A stretch of 64,000 bases of DNA from Flavobacterium nitrogenifigens (GTDB lineage Bacteria > Bacteroidota > Bacteroidia > Flavobacteriales > Flavobacteriaceae): positions 62,001 to 126,000 of the forward strand of contig NZ_QJRI01000174.1 of the NCBI RefSeq assembly GCF_003254565.1, in the 5' to 3' direction. How positions within the stretch are numbered: the first letter of the stretch is position 1; every line of letters begins with the position of its first letter. This document shows, piece by piece, positions 45,352-53,001 of the stretch. The notes below the pieces were generated by a model. The model was given only the letters and a program-made list of their open reading frames with translations, was not told the origin of the DNA and did no database searches. The translations under genes and the position numbers were made by a program.

Positions 45352-46592
45352 TACGCCTCAACAATTTTATATAATTTGTCAGACATCCTAATTCTGAATG
45401 GCAACTTGAAAGTACAATCATCTCCTTTTGTGGCTTTTTCTACTGTAAGGTCATTCACAAACATTTCGTCGATAATCATCTCTTGAGCTCCAGTACTTGG
45501 TCCTGTTATCAATATTTTATCTCCGACTTTAATATCGTAAGCTTCTATTGTGAACTGCCCAACTTCTGCTTTTGGGAAATAATGTGTCCCTTTTCCAACA
45601 TAAACCTTTTTCTGAGTCGCTGCAGATCCAGGAATATCGCTCCATTCTCCTAATTCTTGTCCTAAATAATACCCAGACCAGAAACCGCGATTATAAACTG
45701 TTTCCAAAGCTTTCATCCATTCTGCAGTTTTTTCTTTTGAAAAAGTACCTTCATAGTAAGAATCAATTGCTTCACGATAGGTTTTGGTTACCGTTGCCAC
45801 ATATTCTGGTGCACGGCCGCGTCCTTCGATTTTTAAAACCTTTATTCCGGAATCGATAACCTGATCTAAGAAATCCAGTGTACATAAATCTTTAGGCGAC
45901 ATCATGTATTCGTTATCCAATTCGATTTCAAAACCAGTTTCCTGATCGATAACCGTATATTTTTTTCTGCAGTTTTGTTTGCAAGCACCACGATTGGCAG
46001 ATGAATTATGCGAATGCAGACTCAAATAACATTTTCCCGAAACTGCCATACACAAAGCCCCATGTCCGAAAATTTCGATTTCAACTAAATTTCCATTTGG
46101 CCCTTTAATCTGTTCTTTCTCAATTTGGTCTGTGATATTTTTTACTTGACGCAAACTCAATTCACGACTTAAAACCATTGTATCTGCAAATAAACTGTAG
46201 AATTTAATGGTTTCAATATTCGTGACATTCAACTGAGTCGAAATATGAACTTCCATTCCTATTGACCTTGCCATCGCAATTACAGCTTGATCAGAAGCAA
46301 TTACAGCTGTAATATTAGCTTCTTTAGCTTTTGTCAATAATGTTTTTACTACCGATAAATCGTGATCGTAAATAATTGTGTTTAATGTAAGATAGCTTCG
46401 AACGTTTTTGGCTTCGCATCGATTGGCAATTTCTTTTAAATCGTCAATCGTAAAGTTCACCGTTGAACGTGCACGCATATTAAGCTGTTCAACTCCAAAA
46501 TATACAGAATCACAGCCATTGTCTAAGGCAGCCTGAAGTGACTCAAAATCTCCCGCAGGAGCCATGAGTTCAATTGTATTGTTAATTGTCAT
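45351..46592 (-). CDS. trhP: U32-family protein, TrhP-like tRNA U34 hydroxylation enzyme
   Basis: 413 residues. U32 signature MAVSGKCYLSLHSHNSSANRGACKQNC with Cys181, Cys188, Cys204, Cys208 (the Fe-S-binding set) and LKIEGRGR. The N-terminal TIM-like domain begins ELMAPAGDFESLQAAL. E. coli TrhP makes 5-hydroxyuridine at tRNA position 34 using prephenate, and this is the closest functional reading. C-terminal residues 327-413 form a beta domain (KVYVGKGTHYF to SDKLYKIVEA) that is also present in the neighbouring TrhO-like protein. Sequence alone cannot tell it apart from RlhA-like relatives. Confidence 0.82.
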   Translation of the reverse strand: MTINNTIELMAPAGDFESLQAALDNGCDSVYFGVEQLNMRARSTVNFTIDDLKEIANRCEAKNVRSYLTLNTIIYDHDLSVVKTLLTKAKEANITAVIASDQAVIAMARSIGMEVHISTQLNVTNIETIKFYSLFADTMVLSRELSLRQVKNITDQIEKEQIKGPNGNLVEIEIFGHGALCMAVSGKCYLSLHSHNSSANRGACKQNCRKKYTVIDQETGFEIELDNEYMMSPKDLCTLDFLDQVIDSGIKVLKIEGRGRAPEYVATVTKTYREAIDSYYEGTFSKEKTAEWMKALETVYNRGFWSGYYLGQELGEWSDIPGSAATQKKVYVGKGTHYFPKAEVGQFTIEAYDIKVGDKILITGPSTGAQEMIIDEMFVNDLTVEKATKGDDCTFKLPFRIRMSDKLYKIVEA

Positions 46593-46646
46593 TTTTGATT
46601 TTATTATTTCAATGAAATGATTTTTAATCAGTCATCTAACAATTGG

Positions 46647-46654
46647 CAAAAATA
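46647..46654 (-). promoter_or_regulatory. possible -7 element of the U32 gene
   Basis: CAAAAATA on plus reads TATTTTTG on minus, 54 nt before the start. No good -33 box seen. Confidence 0.3.
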
Positions 46655-46775
46655 CTGTGGGTGTAGATTAGATTTCTATGATTTATATCATAGTTTATGT
46701 TTTAAAAATTATTCGCAGTAGCCCAATGATAAATCATTTGCTATGTCCATAATTGTAACGCAATCTTTATCAAAT

Positions 46776-46863
46776 ATAGCCCACGGTTTCAACCTTGGGA
46801 ACACAATGGGCATCCTTAACGTTACGCAACAATACGTTTCCCACGGTTGAAACCGTGGGCTAT
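46776..46863. repeat. 19-nt perfect inverted repeat next to a transposase gene (REP/BIME-like)
   Basis: Left arm 46776-46794 ATAGCCCACGGTTTCAACC, right arm 46845-46863. Each arm also has an inner palindrome CCACGGTT/AACCGTGG in whole or part (46841-46858). It lies 40 nt past the 3' end of the RAYT-like gene, typical of the REP hairpins these transposases recognise. Confidence 0.8.
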
Positions 46864-46903
46864 GTTCTCTATATTGTGATATTTTTTATGTTTTGAGATC
46901 GAT

Positions 46904-47335
46904 TTAATTTTCAAACCCATGCAGTTTTACAAATTCATCAAATTCCTGCTGTCCATCCTTTTTGAGATGATGCTGCTTTTGTTTTTTAATGTAATTAAAA
47001 ACAAGATCAAGCTGAGACTCGCTTACAGCAAAAGCCGCATAGCCCTTTTGCCATGCGAATTTTTCAAGAATTAGATTTTCTCCATTTATACAATGAGATG
47101 AAACTCCTTTCGCTTGACGAATTACATCCGAAATAGATTTTTGGGGATTCAATAAAAATAAAACATGTACATGATCAGGCATTCCGTTTATGATTCTAAC
47201 AGGACAACCCAATTCAATTAACTCATTGTGAATATAATCGTGTACCTTTTTTTCAATTGAAAAGTCAATTAATTCCTTACGGTTTTTGGTTGACCAAATG
47301 GCGTGAATCCATAATTTGGCAAAAGAATGTTACAT
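46904..47335 (-). pseudogene. REP-associated tyrosine transposase (RAYT, IS200/Y1-type), probably inactivated
   Basis: The frame is open from 47329 to 46904 and reads HSFAKLWIHAIWSTKNRKELID, then the HUH motif MPDHVHVLFLL and the catalytic Tyr in LVFNYIKKQKQHH. It is of normal RAYT length (about 143 codons with the start). The expected first codons at 47335 are ATG TAA CAT TCT, a stop where the family often has Ser or another residue. One base change (TCA to TAA) would explain it. The remaining usable start, TTG at 47212, would remove the first 41 residues. It lies between the trhP- and trhO-like genes. A rare start codon cannot be ruled out. Confidence 0.75.
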
Positions 47336-47357
47336 TGTAAAGTAGCGTTAAAAACCG

Positions 47358-48716
47358 CTAATTTACAATTTTATACAATTTATCTGACAAACGAATACGA
47401 AATGGAACCTCAAAAGTAACTTTATCACCAATCTTAGCAGTTTGAGTTTCTGCACCGTTAACAATAATTTTTTCTAAAACCAATTCCTGATCTCCAGTAG
47501 TTGGACCAGAAATTAAGATTTTATCACCGCTGTTTAATTCGTGATTTTCTACTGTAAATTGTCCAACTTGAGCTTTTACATAATAATGTTCGGCTTTTCC
47601 AAGAAGTACTTTCTTTACTTTTATTTTCTGACGGATATCGGCCGGCTTTTGAGCTGTAGCCAAAGCAGTTTCTGGCAATTCACCTGAATGTTTAAATTTC
47701 AAATTTTCAGATTTTCCTTTTCTGAACACTTTGTTTCCAACTTGTTTTCCAGTTCTTAAACGAACTTGGTCAACTAATGGCATATGGATAATCTCTAAAC
47801 ATTCTGTAGAACAACAGTTTTCCATTGCCGCTTTACAATCATCACATTGAATGAACAATAAATGACAGCCATCGTTTTCACAATTGGTGTGATTATCGCA
47901 AGGTTTTCCGCATTGGTGGCATTGCGAAATAATATCATCCGTAATTCTTTCGCCTAGACGATTATCAAATACGAAGTTTTTACCAATGAATTTACTTTCT
48001 AAACCTTCTTCTTTCAATTGTTTAGCGTAATTGATAATTCCGCCTTCTAACTGATAAACGTTTTTGAAACCTTGGTGTTTAAAGTAAGCACTCGCTTTTT
48101 CGCAACGAATACCTCCAGTACAATACATTACCAGATTTTTATCGTCTTTGTGATCTTTAAGCTGTTCGTTGATAATTGGCAAACTCTCTCTGAAAGTTTC
48201 AACATCTGGAGTAATAGCATTTTTAAAATGCCCAACTTCACTTTCGTAATGATTTCTAAAATCAACCACAATTGTGTTTGGATCATCGAGGATTTCGTTG
48301 AATTCTTTGGCTTTCAAGTGAACGCCAATATTAGTAACATCAAAAGTATCATCGTTTAAACCGTCGGCAACAATTTTGTGGCGTACTTTGATCGTCAATT
48401 TCAAAAATGAATGGTCATCATGTTCAACAGCAACATTCAATCGGATGCCTTTCATGAAATCGTATGCTTCAAGCGTTTCTCTAAAAGCTTCAAAATTTTC
48501 GGCAGGAACACTCATTTGAGCATTTATTCCCTCACTGGCAACATAAATTCTACCTAATGCATCAAGGGCATTCCAGGCTACGAATAAATCATTACGAAAT
48601 TTTTGTGGATCTTGAATTTTGGCATACGCATAGAAAGACAACGTAAGTCGTTGTTGTCCTGCATCATCGATCATGATGGCTCTTTCTTCTGCGCTCAAAG
48701 TGTTATACAGTTGCAT
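47358..48716 (-). CDS. trhO: TrhO-like rhodanese protein (UPF0176) with an extra C-terminal domain
   Basis: 452 residues, against about 350 for E. coli TrhO (YceA). Residues 25-115 form the acylphosphatase-like N-domain (YVASEGINAQMSV). Residues 130-240 are rhodanese with Cys199 in MYCTGGIRCEKASAY. Residues 266-306 are a Cys cluster (Cys266, 269, 273, 279, 284, 291, 294, 301, 302, 306), probably zinc-binding. Residues 363-452 are homologous to the last domain of the TrhP-like protein next door. TrhO makes oxygen-dependent 5-hydroxyuridine at tRNA U34. Function by family. Confidence 0.87.
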   Translation of the reverse strand: MQLYNTLSAEERAIMIDDAGQQRLTLSFYAYAKIQDPQKFRNDLFVAWNALDALGRIYVASEGINAQMSVPAENFEAFRETLEAYDFMKGIRLNVAVEHDDHSFLKLTIKVRHKIVADGLNDDTFDVTNIGVHLKAKEFNEILDDPNTIVVDFRNHYESEVGHFKNAITPDVETFRESLPIINEQLKDHKDDKNLVMYCTGGIRCEKASAYFKHQGFKNVYQLEGGIINYAKQLKEEGLESKFIGKNFVFDNRLGERITDDIISQCHQCGKPCDNHTNCENDGCHLLFIQCDDCKAAMENCCSTECLEIIHMPLVDQVRLRTGKQVGNKVFRKGKSENLKFKHSGELPETALATAQKPADIRQKIKVKKVLLGKAEHYYVKAQVGQFTVENHELNSGDKILISGPTTGDQELVLEKIIVNGAETQTAKIGDKVTFEVPFRIRLSDKLYKIVN

Positions 48717-48775
48717 GCTATAAACAGTTTTAAGTTAAGAATGTATGTTTTCTAGATTTTCTTTAAAATCTGCGG

Positions 48776-48783
48776 CAAATTTA
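48776..48783 (-). promoter_or_regulatory. possible -7 element of the trhO-like gene
   Basis: CAAATTTA on plus (TAAATTTG on minus), 59 nt before the start. No -33 box seen. Confidence 0.35.
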
Positions 48784-48874
48784 GAGTTTATTTTGAGATT
48801 AAAAATGATCTTTCCCTAATTATCTGATTTTTTTAACATCTTTCAGCTCTTTATAAATTGATTTACAGTATATT

Positions 48875-50554
48875 TCAATGCTTTTGATGTTCTTTTGCAG
48901 AAAGCTGTACCAGATCATCCACAGAAACAGAACGGCTAATATGCCCAAAAAGAATTTCAAGATTTTCTGCACGAAGGCTATCTCTAACATCAGAACGGGC
49001 TTCTGCAATTTTTAGGGTAATATTTTTTGCCTGCAAATCAATAAACAAATTCTTTAAGAAACGTGCGCCTGCAATATCGACTCGCGGTGACGAATTGAGG
49101 TCTAATATTACTGTTTTTAAAGAACCTTGCTCGCTGTAGATTTTTTCTAAGATTCGCTCTTTAATATATTCTGCATTAAAATAAAATATGGAAGATTCTA
49201 CTCTAACAATCAATATATGTTCTATCTCCTCATTATCGGGATGTCTTTTCAGATCTGTATAAATTCTCGTTCCTGGAACCCTTCCTAAAAAAGCTACATG
49301 CGGTTTTGACGCAGCTTTTAATAATAGCAATAAAGTTACAAGAGTTGCAAGCAAAACTCCAGCGAGAATTCCCCAGATCAATACTCCTGCAAACGCAATC
49401 ATCACAACAGCAAATTCTTGTTTGTTTATTTTATAAAGATGTCTCATTTCTTTCCAATCAAAAAGCCCTCTTATAGCTACTAGAACAATGGCGGCTAAAA
49501 TTACGGTTGGCAGATTTTGAAGATATCCTGTCAAAAACAAAAGACAACAGGCAATAGCACCCGAAGCAAATAAAAGTGACAAAGGTGTTTTAGCCCCTGC
49601 GGCATCATTTACCGCTGATTGAGACAAACCACCCGCAACAGGATAGCCGTGTCCGAGTGAAACGGCAGCATTAGCAACTCCAAGTGCCAGAAGTTCTTGG
49701 CGTGGGTCAATAACATAACCGTTTTTTTGTGCTAAGGTTCGTCCAGCAGAAACGCTTTCTATATAAGATAATAAAAAACAAGCCATTGCGAGTGGCAAAA
49801 CTCCCTCGACATCTCGAATTCGCAGAGAAGGCACATGAAATTCAGGGAGTCCTGTCGGAATAATTCCAACTGTATTAAATTCTGCATATTTTAAAGATGT
49901 AGTCGAAATAAGGATAATAGATAAAATGACAATCAATATTGCTACAGGAAACTGCGGAGCCACTTTTTCTCCTATTATTAATACTAGAATTGCAATTATT
50001 CCGAAAATAAAAATAGCCGTATTCATTTCTGGTATTTGATGAAAAAGAATAACAATCCGTTCAAGAAAATTATCACCTCCTCCTTTAACTCCAAATAATT
50101 TTGGCAATTGAGTTAAACCAATAGTAATCGCAGCTCCCGCTTTGAACCCCACCAGAACAGTTTCACTAATAAAATTGATAATTCCACTTAATCTTAGCAG
50201 ATAAGCTACAATTGCCATTCCTGCAAATACTAATGCTGTAAGCGACGCAATTTCTGACCAGCGCTGTACATCGCCATTTGCCATACCAGCTATAGTTGTG
50301 CCTACTAATAAAGAAATGGCGGAGGTCGGCCCAATTGCAAGTTGCTTGCTAGAACCCAACAAAGCATAAAATATTCCGCCAATGAGGTATCCGTAAATTC
50401 CGTATTGAGGAGGTAAACCTGCAAGCGTTGCATAGGCGAGAGAAACAGGAATTCCGTAAGCTGCAAGAGTTACGCCTGCAATAAAATCTCTTTTGAGATT
50501 CTTTTTTTCATAATTTTTAATCCAATCTAGTGAGGGTAAAAGCTTAGAAATCAT
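48875..50554 (-). CDS. SulP-family anion transporter with STAS domain
   Basis: 559 residues from ATG 50554. An upstream GTG at 50584 gives a poor leader and is less likely. About 12-14 membrane helices follow: AAYGIPVSLAYATLAGLPPQYGIYGYLIGG is the classic SulP N-terminal motif, and the SAISLLVGTTIAG and SAVNDAAGAKTPLS regions are typical. Residues about 435-550 are a cytoplasmic STAS domain. Carries sulfate, bicarbonate or another anion. No carbonic anhydrase is fused or adjacent. Probably co-transcribed with the PPK2 gene upstream (62-nt gap to this ATG). Confidence 0.94.
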   Translation of the reverse strand: MISKLLPSLDWIKNYEKKNLKRDFIAGVTLAAYGIPVSLAYATLAGLPPQYGIYGYLIGGIFYALLGSSKQLAIGPTSAISLLVGTTIAGMANGDVQRWSEIASLTALVFAGMAIVAYLLRLSGIINFISETVLVGFKAGAAITIGLTQLPKLFGVKGGGDNFLERIVILFHQIPEMNTAIFIFGIIAILVLIIGEKVAPQFPVAILIVILSIILISTTSLKYAEFNTVGIIPTGLPEFHVPSLRIRDVEGVLPLAMACFLLSYIESVSAGRTLAQKNGYVIDPRQELLALGVANAAVSLGHGYPVAGGLSQSAVNDAAGAKTPLSLLFASGAIACCLLFLTGYLQNLPTVILAAIVLVAIRGLFDWKEMRHLYKINKQEFAVVMIAFAGVLIWGILAGVLLATLVTLLLLLKAASKPHVAFLGRVPGTRIYTDLKRHPDNEEIEHILIVRVESSIFYFNAEYIKERILEKIYSEQGSLKTVILDLNSSPRVDIAGARFLKNLFIDLQAKNITLKIAEARSDVRDSLRAENLEILFGHISRSVSVDDLVQLSAKEHQKH

Positions 50555-50616
50555 ATTAAAAAGATTAAGATAGTAGTAATTCACAATTATAAATGAATGT
50601 TTATAGCTGCGAAAGG

Positions 50617-51579
50617 TTACTCTTTCTCTTCCAACAATGCTTTTTTAACCTCATTGAGTTCTGCTATTTTTTCTGGACTTACTTTAGGATATTCCAAATC
50701 CATTTCGTCTAAAGCGTGAATGATTGCAGAAGCAATCGCAATTCGAGCATAAGATTTATCATCGGCAGGAATGACATACCAAGGTGATTTTTTGGTAGAG
50801 GTGTTTTTAATTAATTCTTCATACGCATGCATATAATCGTCCCAATAACCTCGTTCTTTGGCATCGGCAGCGCTAAATTTCCAATTTTTATCAGGATTGT
50901 CCACCCTTTCAATAAATCTTCTCTTTTGTTCGTCTTTAGAAACATTTAAAAAAAACTTAATGACAACTGTTCCGTTTCTGTTCAGATATTTTTCAAAGTT
51001 GCGAATGTCTTCAAAACGATTATCCCAAATATCTTTGGTAATCAGCTTCTCAGGAAGTTTTTGCCCTCTCAATATCTGTTCGTGAACACGAACCACTAAT
51101 ACTTCTTCATAGTAAGAACGATTGAAAATTCCGATTCTTCCTCTTTCAGGAAGATGTTTTTGACAACGCCATAAATAATCATGATCTAACTCTTCTGAAC
51201 TTGGTCCTTTAAAAGAAGAGACTTGACAGCCTTGCGGATTTATCCCAGACATGACATGTTTGATCGCACCATCTTTGCCAGCTGCGTCCATGGCTTGAAA
51301 AATAATAAGAACCGACCATTTATCTTGTGCGTACAAAATATCCTGCATGGCGGCGAGAGCTTTGACTCCCATTTTTAATGTTTTTTGAACCGAGACTTTT
51401 TCCGCTTCACCAGAATAAGATGTTGGTTTATCTTTTAATGTGAAGTTCTTATCGTCTCCAACACAATATTGCTCAGAAAATTTTTTTGCCCGATGTAATA
51501 ATTCCTTTTTATTTAATTTTTTTAAATCGTTATCATCATCTTCATTTTTTTTGTGTTTTTTCTTGTTATTTTTTGACAT
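50617..51579 (-). CDS. ppk2: polyphosphate kinase 2 family protein
   Basis: 320 residues. A charged N-terminal extension (about 1-30) is followed by the PPK2 fold: Walker A FQAMDAAGKDGAIKHV, then GINPQGCQVSSFKGPS, and GRIGIFNRSYYEEVLVVRVHE with the Walker B region. The sequence belongs to the polyphosphate:nucleotide phosphotransferase group (TIGR03709-like) that phosphorylates AMP, ADP or related nucleotides from polyphosphate. The start 'MSKNNKKKHKK' is the only good one. Confidence 0.93.
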   Translation of the reverse strand: MSKNNKKKHKKNEDDDNDLKKLNKKELLHRAKKFSEQYCVGDDKNFTLKDKPTSYSGEAEKVSVQKTLKMGVKALAAMQDILYAQDKWSVLIIFQAMDAAGKDGAIKHVMSGINPQGCQVSSFKGPSSEELDHDYLWRCQKHLPERGRIGIFNRSYYEEVLVVRVHEQILRGQKLPEKLITKDIWDNRFEDIRNFEKYLNRNGTVVIKFFLNVSKDEQKRRFIERVDNPDKNWKFSAADAKERGYWDDYMHAYEELIKNTSTKKSPWYVIPADDKSYARIAIASAIIHALDEMDLEYPKVSPEKIAELNEVKKALLEEKE

Positions 51580-51837
51580 GATTGCAAAAGTTTTTGAATT
51601 ATTAGTACTAGTTCATTACATAATTTATTCTTACAAAATTGCAGTTTATCGGCATTAAATGACATTTCATCCTGTTTTTCACTATCAATTGATATACAAA
51701 CAGATAAAATTTTAACTAAAATTAACAAAATTCGTACAATATTTAATCATCTAACCAAAAAAATGCTAACTTAGCTATTGCACATTATTGGTTTTTAGTC
51801 AGTTGTATTTAATGAATTTTATATAAAGAATTTAACA

Positions 51838-52983
51838 ATGAACAAAATCTATTCTTCAGCAATTTTATTAAGTTTCTTATTTTTTTCTTGCAAAAAAGAA
51901 ACCCCGCCAGCGCCCAAACCTTTAGAAATTTCAGTTACTTCAGTTTTACAGCAAGATGTAGATTTAGAATCTGAATATACGGGGCAGACTTTTGGTCAAT
52001 CTGATATACAAATTAACCCCCGAGTTGATGGTATTATCGAAAGTATGAATTTTAAAGAAGGAAGTTTTGTCAAGAAAGGACAGGTTCTTTATACAATTGA
52101 TCCTTTACCATACAGAGCCAAACTTAACGAAGCTCAGGGTGTTGCCGCAGAATCGCAGGCGAGATTATCTAAAACCAAATCAGATTTGGACATGATAACT
52201 CCTTTAGCCAAAATGAATGCGGTCAGCCAACGAGAATTGGTTTCAGCAAAAGCTGCATATAACGCTTCTTTAGCCCAAATAAAAGCTTCAGACGCTTCGG
52301 TTCAAAATGCTCAGATAGAATTGGGCTATTGTCAAATTTTAGCACCAATTTCAGGATTAATAGGTATTTCTAAAGTCCGCGTTGGTGATTATGTAAGACC
52401 TGGCGCCATGTCTATTTTAAACACTATTTCTGATCTTGGTGATGTAAGAGTACGATTTACAATTAGCGAACAGGAATTTCTGCGTCTTTTTAGAGAGTTT
52501 AGCAAACCAAATTCTGCTTTAAAAGGCTCTGGCGCTACTGTAACTATAAAACTATCTGACGGTTCTATCTATCCTGAGAAAGGAAAAGTAAGTTTTGCCG
52601 ACAGACAGATTGATCCTTCTACAGGAGCAATCACATTTGAAGCTACATTTCCTAATCCTGACAAATTACTCCGTCCGGGACAATATGTAAAAGTGGCATT
52701 GCTTACAGATATTCGCAAAGACGCCATTGTGATTCCGCAACGCGCAGTCATTGAAGTTCAAGGAATCTATCAAGTATATGTAGTAGGCAATGATAACAAA
52801 GTGCAAATGCAAATTGTAAAACCAGGCCCTTCTGTTAAAAACGGTTACATAATTGAAGAAGGATTGAAACCTGGCGACAAGATAGCCATGGGAGGTACTT
52901 CGTTATTGAAAAACGGAAGTGTCATTACTCCTAAAATCGTTCAATGGCAATTGGGCGATCCAGAAACTGTAGCTGCAAAGTAA
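51838..52983 (+). CDS. RND efflux periplasmic adaptor (membrane-fusion lipoprotein)
   Basis: 381 residues. Lipobox LFFSC (Cys19). The order is barrel-sandwich hybrid (NPRVDGIIESMNFKEGSFVKKGQVLYTIDP), alpha-hairpin with repeated Ala/Ser/Lys (about 100-155), lipoyl half (ILAPISGLIGISKVRVGDYV), beta-barrel (LLRPGQYVKV) and membrane-proximal domain. Couples the inner-membrane pump to the outer-membrane duct. First gene of a three-gene pump operon. 19 nt to the pump gene. Confidence 0.95.
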   Translation: MNKIYSSAILLSFLFFSCKKETPPAPKPLEISVTSVLQQDVDLESEYTGQTFGQSDIQINPRVDGIIESMNFKEGSFVKKGQVLYTIDPLPYRAKLNEAQGVAAESQARLSKTKSDLDMITPLAKMNAVSQRELVSAKAAYNASLAQIKASDASVQNAQIELGYCQILAPISGLIGISKVRVGDYVRPGAMSILNTISDLGDVRVRFTISEQEFLRLFREFSKPNSALKGSGATVTIKLSDGSIYPEKGKVSFADRQIDPSTGAITFEATFPNPDKLLRPGQYVKVALLTDIRKDAIVIPQRAVIEVQGIYQVYVVGNDNKVQMQIVKPGPSVKNGYIIEEGLKPGDKIAMGGTSLLKNGSVITPKIVQWQLGDPETVAAK

Positions 52984-53001
52984 TCTAAATCACATACTAT
53001 T

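Noticed and set aside
48875..50584. The GTG at 50584 as the SulP start
   Set aside because: The ATG at 50554 is internal to the same frame and gives the typical short N-terminus of SulP proteins.
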